48,126 bases of DNA. Source: an uncultured Duodenibacillus sp. GTDB taxonomy: Bacteria > Pseudomonadota > Gammaproteobacteria > Burkholderiales > Burkholderiaceae_F. The notes below the pieces were generated by a model. The model was not told the DNA's origin and searched no databases. It was given only the letters and a program-made list of their open reading frames with translations. A program made the translations under genes and the position numbers. Shown one piece after another: positions 7,515-15,089 of this stretch (positions are counted from its first letter, which is position 1; each line of letters opens with the position of its first letter). Location: positions 1-48,126 of the forward strand of contig CALXKM010000019.1 of the NCBI GenBank assembly GCA_944388865.1, given 5' to 3'.

Positions 7515-9140
7515 ATGATGAACAAGAAACATTTGGTTGAGGCTTGCCTTGCACTGGCTGTTTCGATGGCTTTCATTCCAGCCTCTTTTGCAGCTGAAAA
7601 GGTCGACACAAAGGCCTGCGTTGCCTGCCACAGCAATATCGGCGGCTTTCATCAGTCCGGCGCCCACAAGGCCGTGAGCTGCACGAGCTGCCATGACGGC
7701 CTGGCCAAGCATGTGAAGGCCCCTGGCAAGCAGACTCGTCCGGCAACGAGCATGGATCCGGCCAAGTGCGGCAGCTGCCACAAGCCGCAGTTTGAGTCCA
7801 TGTTCAAGGTCAATGAAGAACGCGTGCCGCGCGACTCCAAGAAAAACAGCTACGGCATCGCTCCCGATCCGTTCTATGACCGCGCCATGGGTGCTCACGG
7901 CTTTACCAAGGAACATGACCTGCCGCGCAGCCACGCCTTTGCTGCGCTCGATCAGTTCTTGGTTGACCGCGCCTTCGGCGGACGCTTTGAGCCCAAGGAA
8001 GGCTGGATGTATCTGTCGATGGGCGACGGCGCCTTCAAGGTTTGGGACGTCATCAACGACAAGTATCCTGAAGACAATGCTCAGAAGCCGCGCCGCGCTG
8101 GCACGGCTGCTGCCGGCAACCCTGTATGCTGGACCTGCAAGTCGACCGACCTGATGCTCGACTGGGCATATCTGGGCGACAAGCACCCCGAAGCCAAGTT
8201 CTCGCGCGAGTCTGCCGTTGTCGACATCATGCGCAACGTCAACCATTCGGTCAACTGCAACTTCTGCCACGATCCGCACTCGGCCAAGCCGCGCGTGGTG
8301 AGCCATGGCCTCATTCAGGCTCTGACCCGCACCGACTTCCCGACGCTTTACTCTGAGGATGCCAAGCGCACCAAGATTGAAGTGGTCAACGCCGGCGTGC
8401 GCGGATTCGAGCGCAAGATTGCCATGCTCGAGAAGTCCGACTCCAAGCTGATGTGCGCTCAGTGCCACGTCGAGTACAACTGCAATCCGGGCTTTGATCC
8501 CAAGACGGGCAAGGCCATCGGCATGACCGATCGCCGCACGAACATCTTCCCGTTCGTTGACGTCACCAAGATCGACGACTTCTACAAGCACATTTCCTTC
8601 AAGGACTTCAAGCATCCCGTGACGGGCGCTGCGCTCACCAAGATGCAGCATCCGGACGTCGAAACCTACTGGAATTCGACGCACGACAAGGCCGGCGTGG
8701 GCTGCGCTTCCTGCCATATGCCCAAGGTCAAGGGCAAGGACGGCAAGGTGACGACCTCGCACTGGACGACTTCGCCGCGCCACTACATGAAGGAAACCTG
8801 CCAGAGCTGCCACAAGGACAAGACGGTCAAGGAGCTCAACCGCGTGATCGACGGCATGCATGCCTACTACAACGGCAAGCTGCGTGAAGCCGAATCTCGC
8901 ATGACCGACATGTTCAACGCCTTTGACCTCGCAACGGTTGTCGGTGTTGACGACAAGGTTCTCAATGAAGCTCGTCAGCTGCACTCCGTGGCCCACACCA
9001 ATTGGGAATGGTGGACGGCTGTAAACGGCGCATGGTTCCACAATCCGCAGGCTGCTCAGGCCTCTCTGGCTAAGTCTGCCGACGCCGCTCAGAAGGCTAC
9101 CAAGCTGCTGCGCGACGCCATCGCCAAGAAGATGAAGTAA
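7515..9140 (+). CDS. Octahaem nitrite-reductase-type cytochrome c (ONR/NrfA superfamily), exported
   Basis: The 541-residue precursor has a Sec signal peptide (cleaved near Ala26/Ala27) and eight haem c motifs. Seven are CXXCH (Cys35, 56, 85, 248, 314, 397, 429) and one is CWTCK (Cys205-Lys209), the lysine-ligated active-site haem of ammonia-forming nitrite reductases. Haem 4 being the CXXCK one, with three extra N-terminal haems before the five-haem NrfA core, is the octahaem (ONR) layout. Arg152, Lys209, Tyr321 and His379 keep exactly or nearly the spacing of Arg131, Lys188, Tyr303 and His361 of Thioalkalivibrio TvNiR. Cys323 sits two residues after Tyr321, as in the TvNiR Tyr-Cys cross-link. 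Predicted reaction: six-electron reduction of nitrite (possibly hydroxylamine or sulfite) to ammonia in the periplasm. AGGAG at 7505-7508 suits ATG 7515 or 7518. No quinol dehydrogenase (NrfH, NrfBCD) is adjacent, so its electron donor is unknown. Confidence 0.9.
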   Translation: MMNKKHLVEACLALAVSMAFIPASFAAEKVDTKACVACHSNIGGFHQSGAHKAVSCTSCHDGLAKHVKAPGKQTRPATSMDPAKCGSCHKPQFESMFKVNEERVPRDSKKNSYGIAPDPFYDRAMGAHGFTKEHDLPRSHAFAALDQFLVDRAFGGRFEPKEGWMYLSMGDGAFKVWDVINDKYPEDNAQKPRRAGTAAAGNPVCWTCKSTDLMLDWAYLGDKHPEAKFSRESAVVDIMRNVNHSVNCNFCHDPHSAKPRVVSHGLIQALTRTDFPTLYSEDAKRTKIEVVNAGVRGFERKIAMLEKSDSKLMCAQCHVEYNCNPGFDPKTGKAIGMTDRRTNIFPFVDVTKIDDFYKHISFKDFKHPVTGAALTKMQHPDVETYWNSTHDKAGVGCASCHMPKVKGKDGKVTTSHWTTSPRHYMKETCQSCHKDKTVKELNRVIDGMHAYYNGKLREAESRMTDMFNAFDLATVVGVDDKVLNEARQLHSVAHTNWEWWTAVNGAWFHNPQAAQASLAKSADAAQKATKLLRDAIAKKMK

Positions 9141-9160
9141 AAAATCATCCTTTTGAGGCG

Positions 9161-9192
9161 CAGCGCCCTGAGTTGATCAACACAGGGCGCTG
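9161..9192. terminator. Hairpin after the octahaem cytochrome gene
   Basis: A perfect 10-bp stem, CAGCGCCCTG with CAGGGCGCTG, lies 20 bases past the stop. It is followed by AAAAAA rather than T on the plus strand, so it may act as an mRNA 3'-end stabiliser or a Rho-assisted stop more than as a classic intrinsic terminator. Confidence 0.5.
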
Positions 9193-9332
9193 AAAAAAGG
9201 AATCTTCTGCAATGGGGCGACTCTGAGGTTTGGAGCCGCCTCGTTTTTTGCCTGTTGTTCTTGCCTTTCCTTTGGCATCGAGTCCTTGGCGGCAATCTTG
9301 GCAAAAGGTTTCTTGGATACAATTCCCTGCCT

Positions 9333-10250
9333 ATGACGAGCGAAATCATCTTTTGGTGCATTGCCGGCTTGATGCTGGCTGCTGCTGTGTGTTTTGTTGC
9401 AGCGGCCTTTGCGCGCACGCGCTTTTTCTGCGGCGAGCAAACTAGCGAGCAGGCCAATCGCAGGCTTTTAAATGAAGAGCTTGATGTGCTCAAAAAAGAA
9501 AGGGCCGCGGGACTCATTTCAGATTCGATCTACGAAGAAAGCGTTGATGATGTGCGCCGCCGTGCTCTTGAAGAGCTCCCCGAAGTCCGACGGGTGCAGA
9601 CGCAGGAAAAGCACAAAATTGCCGTCATGGTCTGCGTTTGCCTCTTTGTCGCTGCAGGGGCGCTGGCCTTATATCTCCAAATCGGCGCTCCCGGCATGAT
9701 TCCTTTTGTGGAGTCGCAGCGCACGCATGGCTTGATGCGTGCCGACGGGACGCTTGCTGCGGCAGCGCCTCAGTACGATGCCAAGCTTATGGAGGCCTAT
9801 CTCAAGCGCAATCCCAACGATGAGCGGGCATGGGTTTTATTGGCGCGGCTCTATGTGAAGGAGCGCAGCTGGAGCGCAGCAATTGCGTCGTATCGCTCTG
9901 CGCTTGATCTCAACGGCAAGGTCGTGCACGACCCTGAGGTGTGGATTGAATACGCAGCAAGCATCATGAGTCTTCCTGAGCCCGATGCTTACGAAAAGGG
10001 GCTGCCTGCGGCGGCCAAGGCGCTCTCGCTTGATGAGACCAATGCCAATGCGCACGAGCTCTACGCCATTGCCTGTCTGGAGACGGCTCGCTGGAAGGAA
10101 GCGCTCGAGCACCTCGAGTATCTTCTTTCTCGCCTGCATATGGATACGCCGCAGTATCAGAAGCTTGCACGTACGGCGGCTTTTGCCGCGCAAATGCTCA
10201 GAGCGCACGAACCGGCTCAAAATGATGCCGATAAGTCCGCTTCGCAATAA
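9333..10250 (+). CDS. CcmI/NrfG-like TPR protein for cytochrome c maturation
   Basis: This 305-residue protein begins with two membrane segments (about 4-27 and 89-110) separated by a cytoplasmic loop. The loop is rich in coiled-coil residues (L-N-E-E-L-D-V-L-K-K-E-R-A-A-G-L-I-S-D), a layout characteristic of CcmI/CycH. The rest is periplasmic TPR repeats (A-Y-L-K-R-N-P-N-D-E-R-A-W-V-L-L-A, about 153-169, and two more after it). CcmI-type proteins hold apocytochromes for haem attachment; in E. coli the related NrfG with NrfEF attaches haem to the CXXCK site. Its position right after a CXXCK cytochrome gene, with no other ccm gene nearby, suggests a dedicated helper. The ATG at 9333 has only a weak ribosome-binding site. 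Confidence 0.72.
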   Translation: MTSEIIFWCIAGLMLAAAVCFVAAAFARTRFFCGEQTSEQANRRLLNEELDVLKKERAAGLISDSIYEESVDDVRRRALEELPEVRRVQTQEKHKIAVMVCVCLFVAAGALALYLQIGAPGMIPFVESQRTHGLMRADGTLAAAAPQYDAKLMEAYLKRNPNDERAWVLLARLYVKERSWSAAIASYRSALDLNGKVVHDPEVWIEYAASIMSLPEPDAYEKGLPAAAKALSLDETNANAHELYAIACLETARWKEALEHLEYLLSRLHMDTPQYQKLARTAAFAAQMLRAHEPAQNDADKSASQ

Positions 10251-10294
10251 TTTTCTCTTTCGGTATCGGTGCTCAGAGCAGAGCGCGAAAAAAA

Positions 10295-10322
10295 TGCCGC
10301 CAACGCAAAATGGTCGGCGGCA
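10295..10322 (-). terminator. Terminator of the EamA transporter gene
   Basis: TGCCGCC (10295-10301) pairs with GGCGGCA (10316-10322); on the minus strand it is followed by a run of seven T. It lies between convergent ccmI-like and EamA genes. Confidence 0.75.
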
Positions 10323-10346
10323 GAAACTTTCGTTTAGGAAAAGAAA

Positions 10347-11264
10347 TCAGGCTTCAGGCTTGTTGGTTTGTTCTTGAGCAGCCAAACGCGCGGCAAGTTT
10401 TTTTTGCTCCATCAGGCGCGTGAGAATGCTCGCCAGGCACCCTGCAACCAAAATGAGCGCCATGCCCAGCAACGCGCTTGCCGGCAGCTCTTCTTTAAAG
10501 ACAAGCACGCTGATGATTTCGGCAATCGGGATGGTTGCAAACTGAAAGCAGGCCGTAAGCATCATGTTGCCGTAGGCATAAGAACGAGTCAGCGCAAGCT
10601 GCGCTAGCACGGCAGCCGTGCCTAGTCCAAGCAAGCCGAGCCATGTTTCGAGGTTGTGCAGCTTGAGGCCGCCTTCAAAAAGCAGGCAGCCTAAAAGTCC
10701 CCAGACCGTCCCCACGAGCGAGAAGTAAAACACGATGCGCAGCGACGGCTCTCTGAGCTTGCCGAGCTGTTTGATTTGAAAGAAGATGACCGGCCCCATG
10801 GCGCCGGCCGCAAGTCCGATGAGCGCATAGGGAAGCTGCTCGTTGTTCACTGAGGGCTGCAGGACGAGACAGACGCCGGCAAAGCCCAGTGCAATGGCTC
10901 CTCCCAGATTCCAGGGGGCTTTTTCACGATGCCGCAGTGCGACGTAGATCAAGTAGCCGGCAATAAAAAGAGGAGCCGTGTAGTTGAGCGTCGTGGCTGT
11001 TCCCAGCGGCAGGTGTCCCATTGTGGAAAACCACATGGTGAACGAAATCGTCCCCAGCAACGAACGCTTGAAATGCCCGAAAGGATATTTGGTGTGAAAG
11101 GAAACGCCCTTGACGAGCATGAGGACGGTGATGAACAGCAGTCCCATGAAGGAGCGGTAGAAGACGATCTCAAATGTGCCGGCGTCGGCTGAGGAAAATT
11201 TGACGAATGCCGTCATGGTGGCAAAAAAGAAAGCCGCCACGAGCATCCAACAGGACTGGAGCAT
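10347..11264 (-). CDS. EamA/DMT family transporter
   Basis: The 305-residue product has about ten hydrophobic helices arranged as two EamA repeats. The first is about residues 5-130, with F-Y-R-S-F-M-G and Y-T-A-P-L-F in the positions usual for the family. The second is about 140-285, ending with F-K-E-E-L-P-A-S-A-L-L-G-M-A-L-I. Drug/metabolite transporters of this group export amino acids and other small metabolites across the inner membrane; the substrate cannot be predicted. The lysine-rich cytoplasmic tail (M-E-Q-K-K-L-A-A-R) follows the last helix. It is divergent from the YgbA-like gene, sharing a 168-base intergenic region with a Fur-like dyad. Confidence 0.85.
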   Translation of the reverse strand: MLQSCWMLVAAFFFATMTAFVKFSSADAGTFEIVFYRSFMGLLFITVLMLVKGVSFHTKYPFGHFKRSLLGTISFTMWFSTMGHLPLGTATTLNYTAPLFIAGYLIYVALRHREKAPWNLGGAIALGFAGVCLVLQPSVNNEQLPYALIGLAAGAMGPVIFFQIKQLGKLREPSLRIVFYFSLVGTVWGLLGCLLFEGGLKLHNLETWLGLLGLGTAAVLAQLALTRSYAYGNMMLTACFQFATIPIAEIISVLVFKEELPASALLGMALILVAGCLASILTRLMEQKKLAARLAAQEQTNKPEA

Positions 11265-11369
11265 GTCGAAACCTGAACGTGCAAGGTGTTTGGGAACCGA
11301 AGATCAGATTATAGGCCTGCTGTTTTTTCCGAAAGATTAGGTTTGAACCTAGGTTGGACAAAGCAATTT

Positions 11370-11386
11370 TGAGATAAGAATTCTCA
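11370..11386. promoter_or_regulatory. Fur-like dyad between EamA and YgbA-like genes
   Basis: TGAGA-N7-TCTCA (17 bases), read on the minus strand within AAATGAGAATTCTTATCTC, resembles the TGAGAAT half-site of Fur boxes. It lies about 47 bases upstream of the YgbA-like gene and about 106 bases upstream of the EamA gene. The assignment is by eye and the regulator is not proven; NsrR is an alternative because E. coli ygbA is NsrR-controlled. Confidence 0.35.
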
Positions 11387-11432
11387 TTTAGAGTGTCGTT
11401 TGATTTTGACGGTTTTATTTTTTTTCCCAAGT

Positions 11433-11906
11433 ATGGCAATGCAGGAAGAAATCAAAGCAGACGGCGAGCAGCGGGGCTCTGCTCGCGGCGAGGAGCGCAT
11501 GAAGAGGCTCGAGTCAGGAGCGCTGGCTCGCGAAGCTCGAACGATTGCCTCCATGATCGAGCTCTATTGCCGAGCTCATCACGGTACGAAAAGCGGCCTT
11601 TGTCCTGAATGCGAGGAACTTAATGCTTACGCCAGAAAGCGCCTGAGCTGCTGTCCGTTTGGGCAGGACAAGCCCGTGTGCGCCAAATGCAAGGTGCACT
11701 GCTATAAGCCTGCGATGAGAGAAAAAATTGGCGCTGTGATGCGCTTTGCTGGGCCCAGAATCATCTTCGTGCATCCGCTTTTATCTCTTGAGCACCTGTG
11801 GAAGTCGCTTACAGTGACGCCTCCTGAAAAGCCCCGCGCCAAGCCTCGTACGCAGACAATCAGAGCCACGCCAGAGGCTGTATCCGAAGAGCAAAAGAAG
11901 AATTAG
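11433..11906 (+). CDS. YgbA-like 'nitrous oxide-stimulated promoter' family protein
   Basis: The 157-residue product contains the YgbA family core: A-S-M-I-E-L-Y-C-R-A-H-H-G, G-L-C-P-E-C, C-C-P-F-G-Q-D-K-P-V-C-A-K-C-K-V-H-C-Y-K-P-A-M-R and M-R-F-A-G-P-R. The cysteine pattern (C-x2-C, CC, C-x2-C, C) suggests a metal or iron-sulfur site. E. coli ygbA belongs to the NsrR regulon induced by nitric oxide and supports growth after nitrosative damage; the molecular activity is not established. The acidic/basic N-terminal 30 residues and the R/K/P-rich tail are unconserved. ATG 11439 is an alternative start. A small membrane-protein gene follows after 14 bases, so the two are likely co-transcribed. 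Confidence 0.8.
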   Translation: MAMQEEIKADGEQRGSARGEERMKRLESGALAREARTIASMIELYCRAHHGTKSGLCPECEELNAYARKRLSCCPFGQDKPVCAKCKVHCYKPAMREKIGAVMRFAGPRIIFVHPLLSLEHLWKSLTVTPPEKPRAKPRTQTIRATPEAVSEEQKKN

Positions 11907-11920
11907 GCAAAGGAGAAATC

Positions 11921-12271
11921 ATGTGGAGACTCGTTTTTGCGGTTTTGGCCTATGTGCTTTTTGCCGCGCATGTCATGTTTCATGGCCTTGGACTGGCGTT
12001 GGTTGCAGCCGTGCTCATTGTCAATATTTTGCTTTTTGTTCCGCGCTCCTGGGCGCGTACGGCAAATACGATTCTTTTGGTGCTTGCAGGTGCCGAGTGG
12101 GTTAGAACGGCTGTGGCACTTGTGCATGAGCGCATGATGATGGGACGAAGTTGGACGACGGCGCTCGTGATTTTGCTTGGCTGTGCTTTTTTTACCTGGT
12201 TTGGCGCGTGGCTTTTGCATCACCGAGCGCTTAGCGGCTGGTACCGCACCGGCAGCCGCAGCAATGCGTAG
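11921..12271 (+). CDS. Small multi-pass membrane protein, function unknown
   Basis: The 116-residue product has three or four hydrophobic segments (about 3-20, 22-42, 46-66 and 80-99) with short basic loops (R-S-W-A-R, H-E-R-M-M-M-G-R). A strong AGGAG ribosome-binding site precedes the ATG, which lies 14 bases after the YgbA-like gene, so the two are probably translated from one message. I do not recognise the family. The context suggests a role linked to nitrosative stress or metal status, but nothing in the sequence shows a catalytic motif. Confidence 0.7.
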   Translation: MWRLVFAVLAYVLFAAHVMFHGLGLALVAAVLIVNILLFVPRSWARTANTILLVLAGAEWVRTAVALVHERMMMGRSWTTALVILLGCAFFTWFGAWLLHHRALSGWYRTGSRSNA

Positions 12272-12357
12272 CGAGAGCGTCGGCAATGCAAACATCCTTT
12301 GCTGCATGCCCGCTCGAAAGGACAAAAAAAGAGCTTCATGATGAGGTTCTAAAAAAA

Positions 12358-12386
12358 GCCCGACCGTGCAAATTGCGCGATCGGGC
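12358..12386 (-). terminator. Terminator of the AsmA-like gene
   Basis: GCCCGA (12358-12363) pairs with TCGGGC (12381-12386), extended by further G-C pairs, with a T7 run following on the minus strand. Confidence 0.75.
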
Positions 12387-12416
12387 GTTAATCATTTAGG
12401 CGGCAAGTTCAAAACA

Positions 12417-14891
12417 TCAATACCGTCCCGATGTCTTGGTAAAGACATTGTTGAGTGCGTCTACAACAATGGACTCGAGCGCATCGCGGCCTGCACCGCC
12501 CAGGCTGAAGCGGCCATTGCTGTAGGTGAGGTTGCGTACGGTGATGTCCTGCGTCACGGCGTCTTCGGCCTTTTGCATGCGGCGCGCCGTGTTCTTGTGC
12601 CCAGTGGCTTCAGCAATCTGACCAAAGAGACCGAGCAGGGCGCTTGTTGTCTTTACCGCCTTTTGCGCGGGTTCCTTGACGGTAAGTTCGCCGACAGTCA
12701 CCGAGAGGGGATCGATTGAGGCAAGCTTGATTCCGTTGCCTGTGACCTGCTTCCAGGTCATAAGCGTCTTGCCTTTGGCGTTTTTGGCTTCGAAATTGTC
12801 AATCGCCAAGTCTCCCGTCCAGGTGAGCTGCATCTTTTCTCCTGACTTCACGTTGAGTTTGCCGATGACGTCAGCCGTTCCTTTGGTAAGAGATGCGCCG
12901 GAAATCGACTTGATCCAAGGGTTGAAGCCCGAAAAGCCCAAGCGGCTCACGTTGGTCGCGGCAGCAAGCGAAAGGGGCGCAAGCGTGAGCGTGCCGTCTG
13001 AAGAAAGCGTGCCGCCGTTGACATTGGCAGAGAGCGTATAAGTGCCGGCTGCGCCTTTTGCCGAGCTGAAGTTCTTGGCCGTGGCCGCAATGCCGGTGAC
13101 CGAAAGCGATTGCGCGGGCTTGAGCCCCGTATCGGTGAGCTTGACTGCGCCGTTGGTTATGCGAGCCGAGGCAAGCGACCACTGCCAGCTCGAAGCTGCT
13201 TCAGAGCTTGCTGCGGTTTTTGGGGCCTTGGGTTTTGCAGTGTTTTTGGCGTCAGTCTTTGGTGCGGCTTTGGGAGCGGCTGCAGACTGTGTGCTGGAAA
13301 ATGCAAGATTAACCGAGGGTGCGTCAGCAACGATGCTGGTGACGCTGATTTTTTGAGCGTTGAGGTCAAAGAGCGCCACATCAACAGCGAGATTTTTGAC
13401 GCTGGCAAGCTGCGTTCCCTTGGGGTCGAGCGTCTGCAAATTTTGCAGCGCCGCCTTTCCCTTCCACGTCAAGGCGGTTTTGGCGCCAGACTTGAAGTCA
13501 AGCGTGCCGGCAGCTTCGGCGCTTCCCTTGGGGATTGAGTAGCCGCTGGCCGTCTTAATCCAGGGATTAATGGAGGCCAAAGAGAGTCCCTTCAAATTGG
13601 TTGAGGCTCTGAGTGCGAGCGGAGCTAGAGAGATCGTGCCTTCAGAGGAAACGTTGCCGCCGTTGACGGCTGCTGAGACTGCATAAGAGCCGGAAGTGCC
13701 CGACTTGGATGAGAAGTGTTTGGCCGTAGCGGTAAGGCCGCTGACCGTGATGGTGCTCTTGGGGGCGACGCCCTTGTCGGTGATTCGCAGCGAGCCGCCT
13801 GAAACCGAAGCCGATTCAAGCGACCAGTTCCAACCCGCGGAGGCTGGCTCTGAATTCTTTGCAGAAGCACCTTTTGGCGAGGCGCTCTTTGGCTGCGTTT
13901 TTGCGGCAGTCTGCGCGGCAGATAGGCCGGAGTCAATGGTGAGATCGGCCTCTGGGTTGACGACGGACACTGACTTGATTTCAATGGTTTGACCAGCAAG
14001 ATCAAAGCGGCCGATGTCAACTGTGGCCTGAGCTGCCTTGGCAAAGGGAGCTCCGGTGTTGTTTCGCACCTCGAGATTTTTGATTTGCGTCGTGCCCGAA
14101 GCCGTAAAGAGCGGCGCGCCGGATTTCGGAAGCAGAAAGTCGAGGTTGATGGTGGTGGAAACAAGTGCGCTTCTGACGTCGTAGTCAAGCGTCAGAGGAA
14201 GGGCACGTACGAGTCGTGCCGCATCAAGCTCAGAGACGGAAACGGCAAGCGAAGCTTTTTCACCCTTCATGCTGCCCTTGGCGTCAACAGGTTTGCCATT
14301 GATTTTGAAGGAGAGTTTTGGGGTGACGCTCGAAGAGCCCGTACCGGGCAGCGTAGAGATGACCGGCAGACTGAAATTGATTTCAGAGATGTCGACCTGA
14401 GCGCTCTTTTTAACGTTGATGAACCGAACGGAACTGTTTTTAACGGAAACGTTCGAGAGGCTAAAGGCTGGCAGTCCGCCCTTTGTGCTCGGCGATTGAG
14501 CGGCGCCGGCCTCAACGGCATTTTTGGCTTCGGCATTATTGAGCTCATTGGCCGTAAGCTGCACGCGCAGCCCGTCGAGCGCCACTGCGTCAAGCACTGG
14601 GGCCATATTGGTGAGGCTCGAAAAGCTTGCGTCAACAACAGCCTGATCGAGTTCAAGCAGGTGATTTTGAGGCTGATTGGCCGAGCTCACGGCGAGATTT
14701 TTCAAGGTGAGCGTCCAGTTCCAAGGATTGAAGGACACGTCGCCCACAGTTGCCGTGCGACCGGACAGAGCGTCCGGCAGAACGTTGTTGATGGCCCAGC
14801 GCACGCCGGCCGGGACGCCGATGTATCCAGCAGCGGCATAGATGCCGGCAAGGACGACTGCGCCGACAATAGGTTTCACAAAAAAACGCAT
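12417..14891 (-). CDS. AsmA/DUF748-type envelope protein with internal duplication
   Basis: The 824-residue product starts with one hydrophobic anchor (V-G-A-V-V-L-A-G-I-Y-A-A-A-G-Y, residues ~7-21). Next comes L-P-D-A-L-S-G-R-T-A-T-V-G-D-V-S-F-N-P-W-N-W-T-L, the N-terminal hallmark of DUF748 proteins of the AsmA/TamB bridge superfamily, which carry lipids between inner and outer membrane. The remaining periplasmic region is beta-rich and Ala/Ser/Lys-rich. Two similar units of about 215 residues follow each other (about 354-568 and 569-740). Both contain a W-x-W-S-L-x-S-A start, G-S-L-R-I-T-D-K-G or G-A-V-K-L-T-D-T-G, and x-N-P-W-I-K, and A/K/P-rich linkers separate them. The ATG at 14891 is preceded by AGGAG at a good distance. 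It is transcribed alone. Confidence 0.78.
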   Translation of the reverse strand: MRFFVKPIVGAVVLAGIYAAAGYIGVPAGVRWAINNVLPDALSGRTATVGDVSFNPWNWTLTLKNLAVSSANQPQNHLLELDQAVVDASFSSLTNMAPVLDAVALDGLRVQLTANELNNAEAKNAVEAGAAQSPSTKGGLPAFSLSNVSVKNSSVRFINVKKSAQVDISEINFSLPVISTLPGTGSSSVTPKLSFKINGKPVDAKGSMKGEKASLAVSVSELDAARLVRALPLTLDYDVRSALVSTTINLDFLLPKSGAPLFTASGTTQIKNLEVRNNTGAPFAKAAQATVDIGRFDLAGQTIEIKSVSVVNPEADLTIDSGLSAAQTAAKTQPKSASPKGASAKNSEPASAGWNWSLESASVSGGSLRITDKGVAPKSTITVSGLTATAKHFSSKSGTSGSYAVSAAVNGGNVSSEGTISLAPLALRASTNLKGLSLASINPWIKTASGYSIPKGSAEAAGTLDFKSGAKTALTWKGKAALQNLQTLDPKGTQLASVKNLAVDVALFDLNAQKISVTSIVADAPSVNLAFSSTQSAAAPKAAPKTDAKNTAKPKAPKTAASSEAASSWQWSLASARITNGAVKLTDTGLKPAQSLSVTGIAATAKNFSSAKGAAGTYTLSANVNGGTLSSDGTLTLAPLSLAAATNVSRLGFSGFNPWIKSISGASLTKGTADVIGKLNVKSGEKMQLTWTGDLAIDNFEAKNAKGKTLMTWKQVTGNGIKLASIDPLSVTVGELTVKEPAQKAVKTTSALLGLFGQIAEATGHKNTARRMQKAEDAVTQDITVRNLTYSNGRFSLGGAGRDALESIVVDALNNVFTKTSGRY

Positions 14892-15031
14892 GATCAGTTG
14901 CTCCTTAAATGAGCACGAACAAAATGAGTGAATCTGTGCATATCCTAGCGCCTTTGCGGGCGAACAAATTCTACGCAAATGCAATCAAATTTTGCACGCC
15001 GCTTAAGCTTGGAGTCGAAGAAGAAAAAAAT

Positions 15032-15054
15032 GCCGCGCCCAACTCGAGCGCGGC
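15032..15054 (-). terminator. Terminator of the methyltransferase gene
   Basis: GCCGCGC (15032-15038) pairs with GCGCGGC (15048-15054); a T7 run follows on the minus strand. Confidence 0.75.
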
Positions 15055-15089
15055 TAGAAAAAGGAAATTCTCGGATAGAGAAAATGCTA

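Noticed and set aside
7500-9041. Long antisense open frame over the octahaem cytochrome gene
   Set aside because: It has no family features, and the sense strand carries eight haem motifs and a signal peptide; the antisense frame is a codon-bias artefact.
7515-9140. MccA-type octahaem sulfite reductase
   Set aside because: MccA has an unusual CX15CH haem motif; here all motifs are CXXCH or CXXCK and the CXXCK site marks a nitrite-reductase-type active site.
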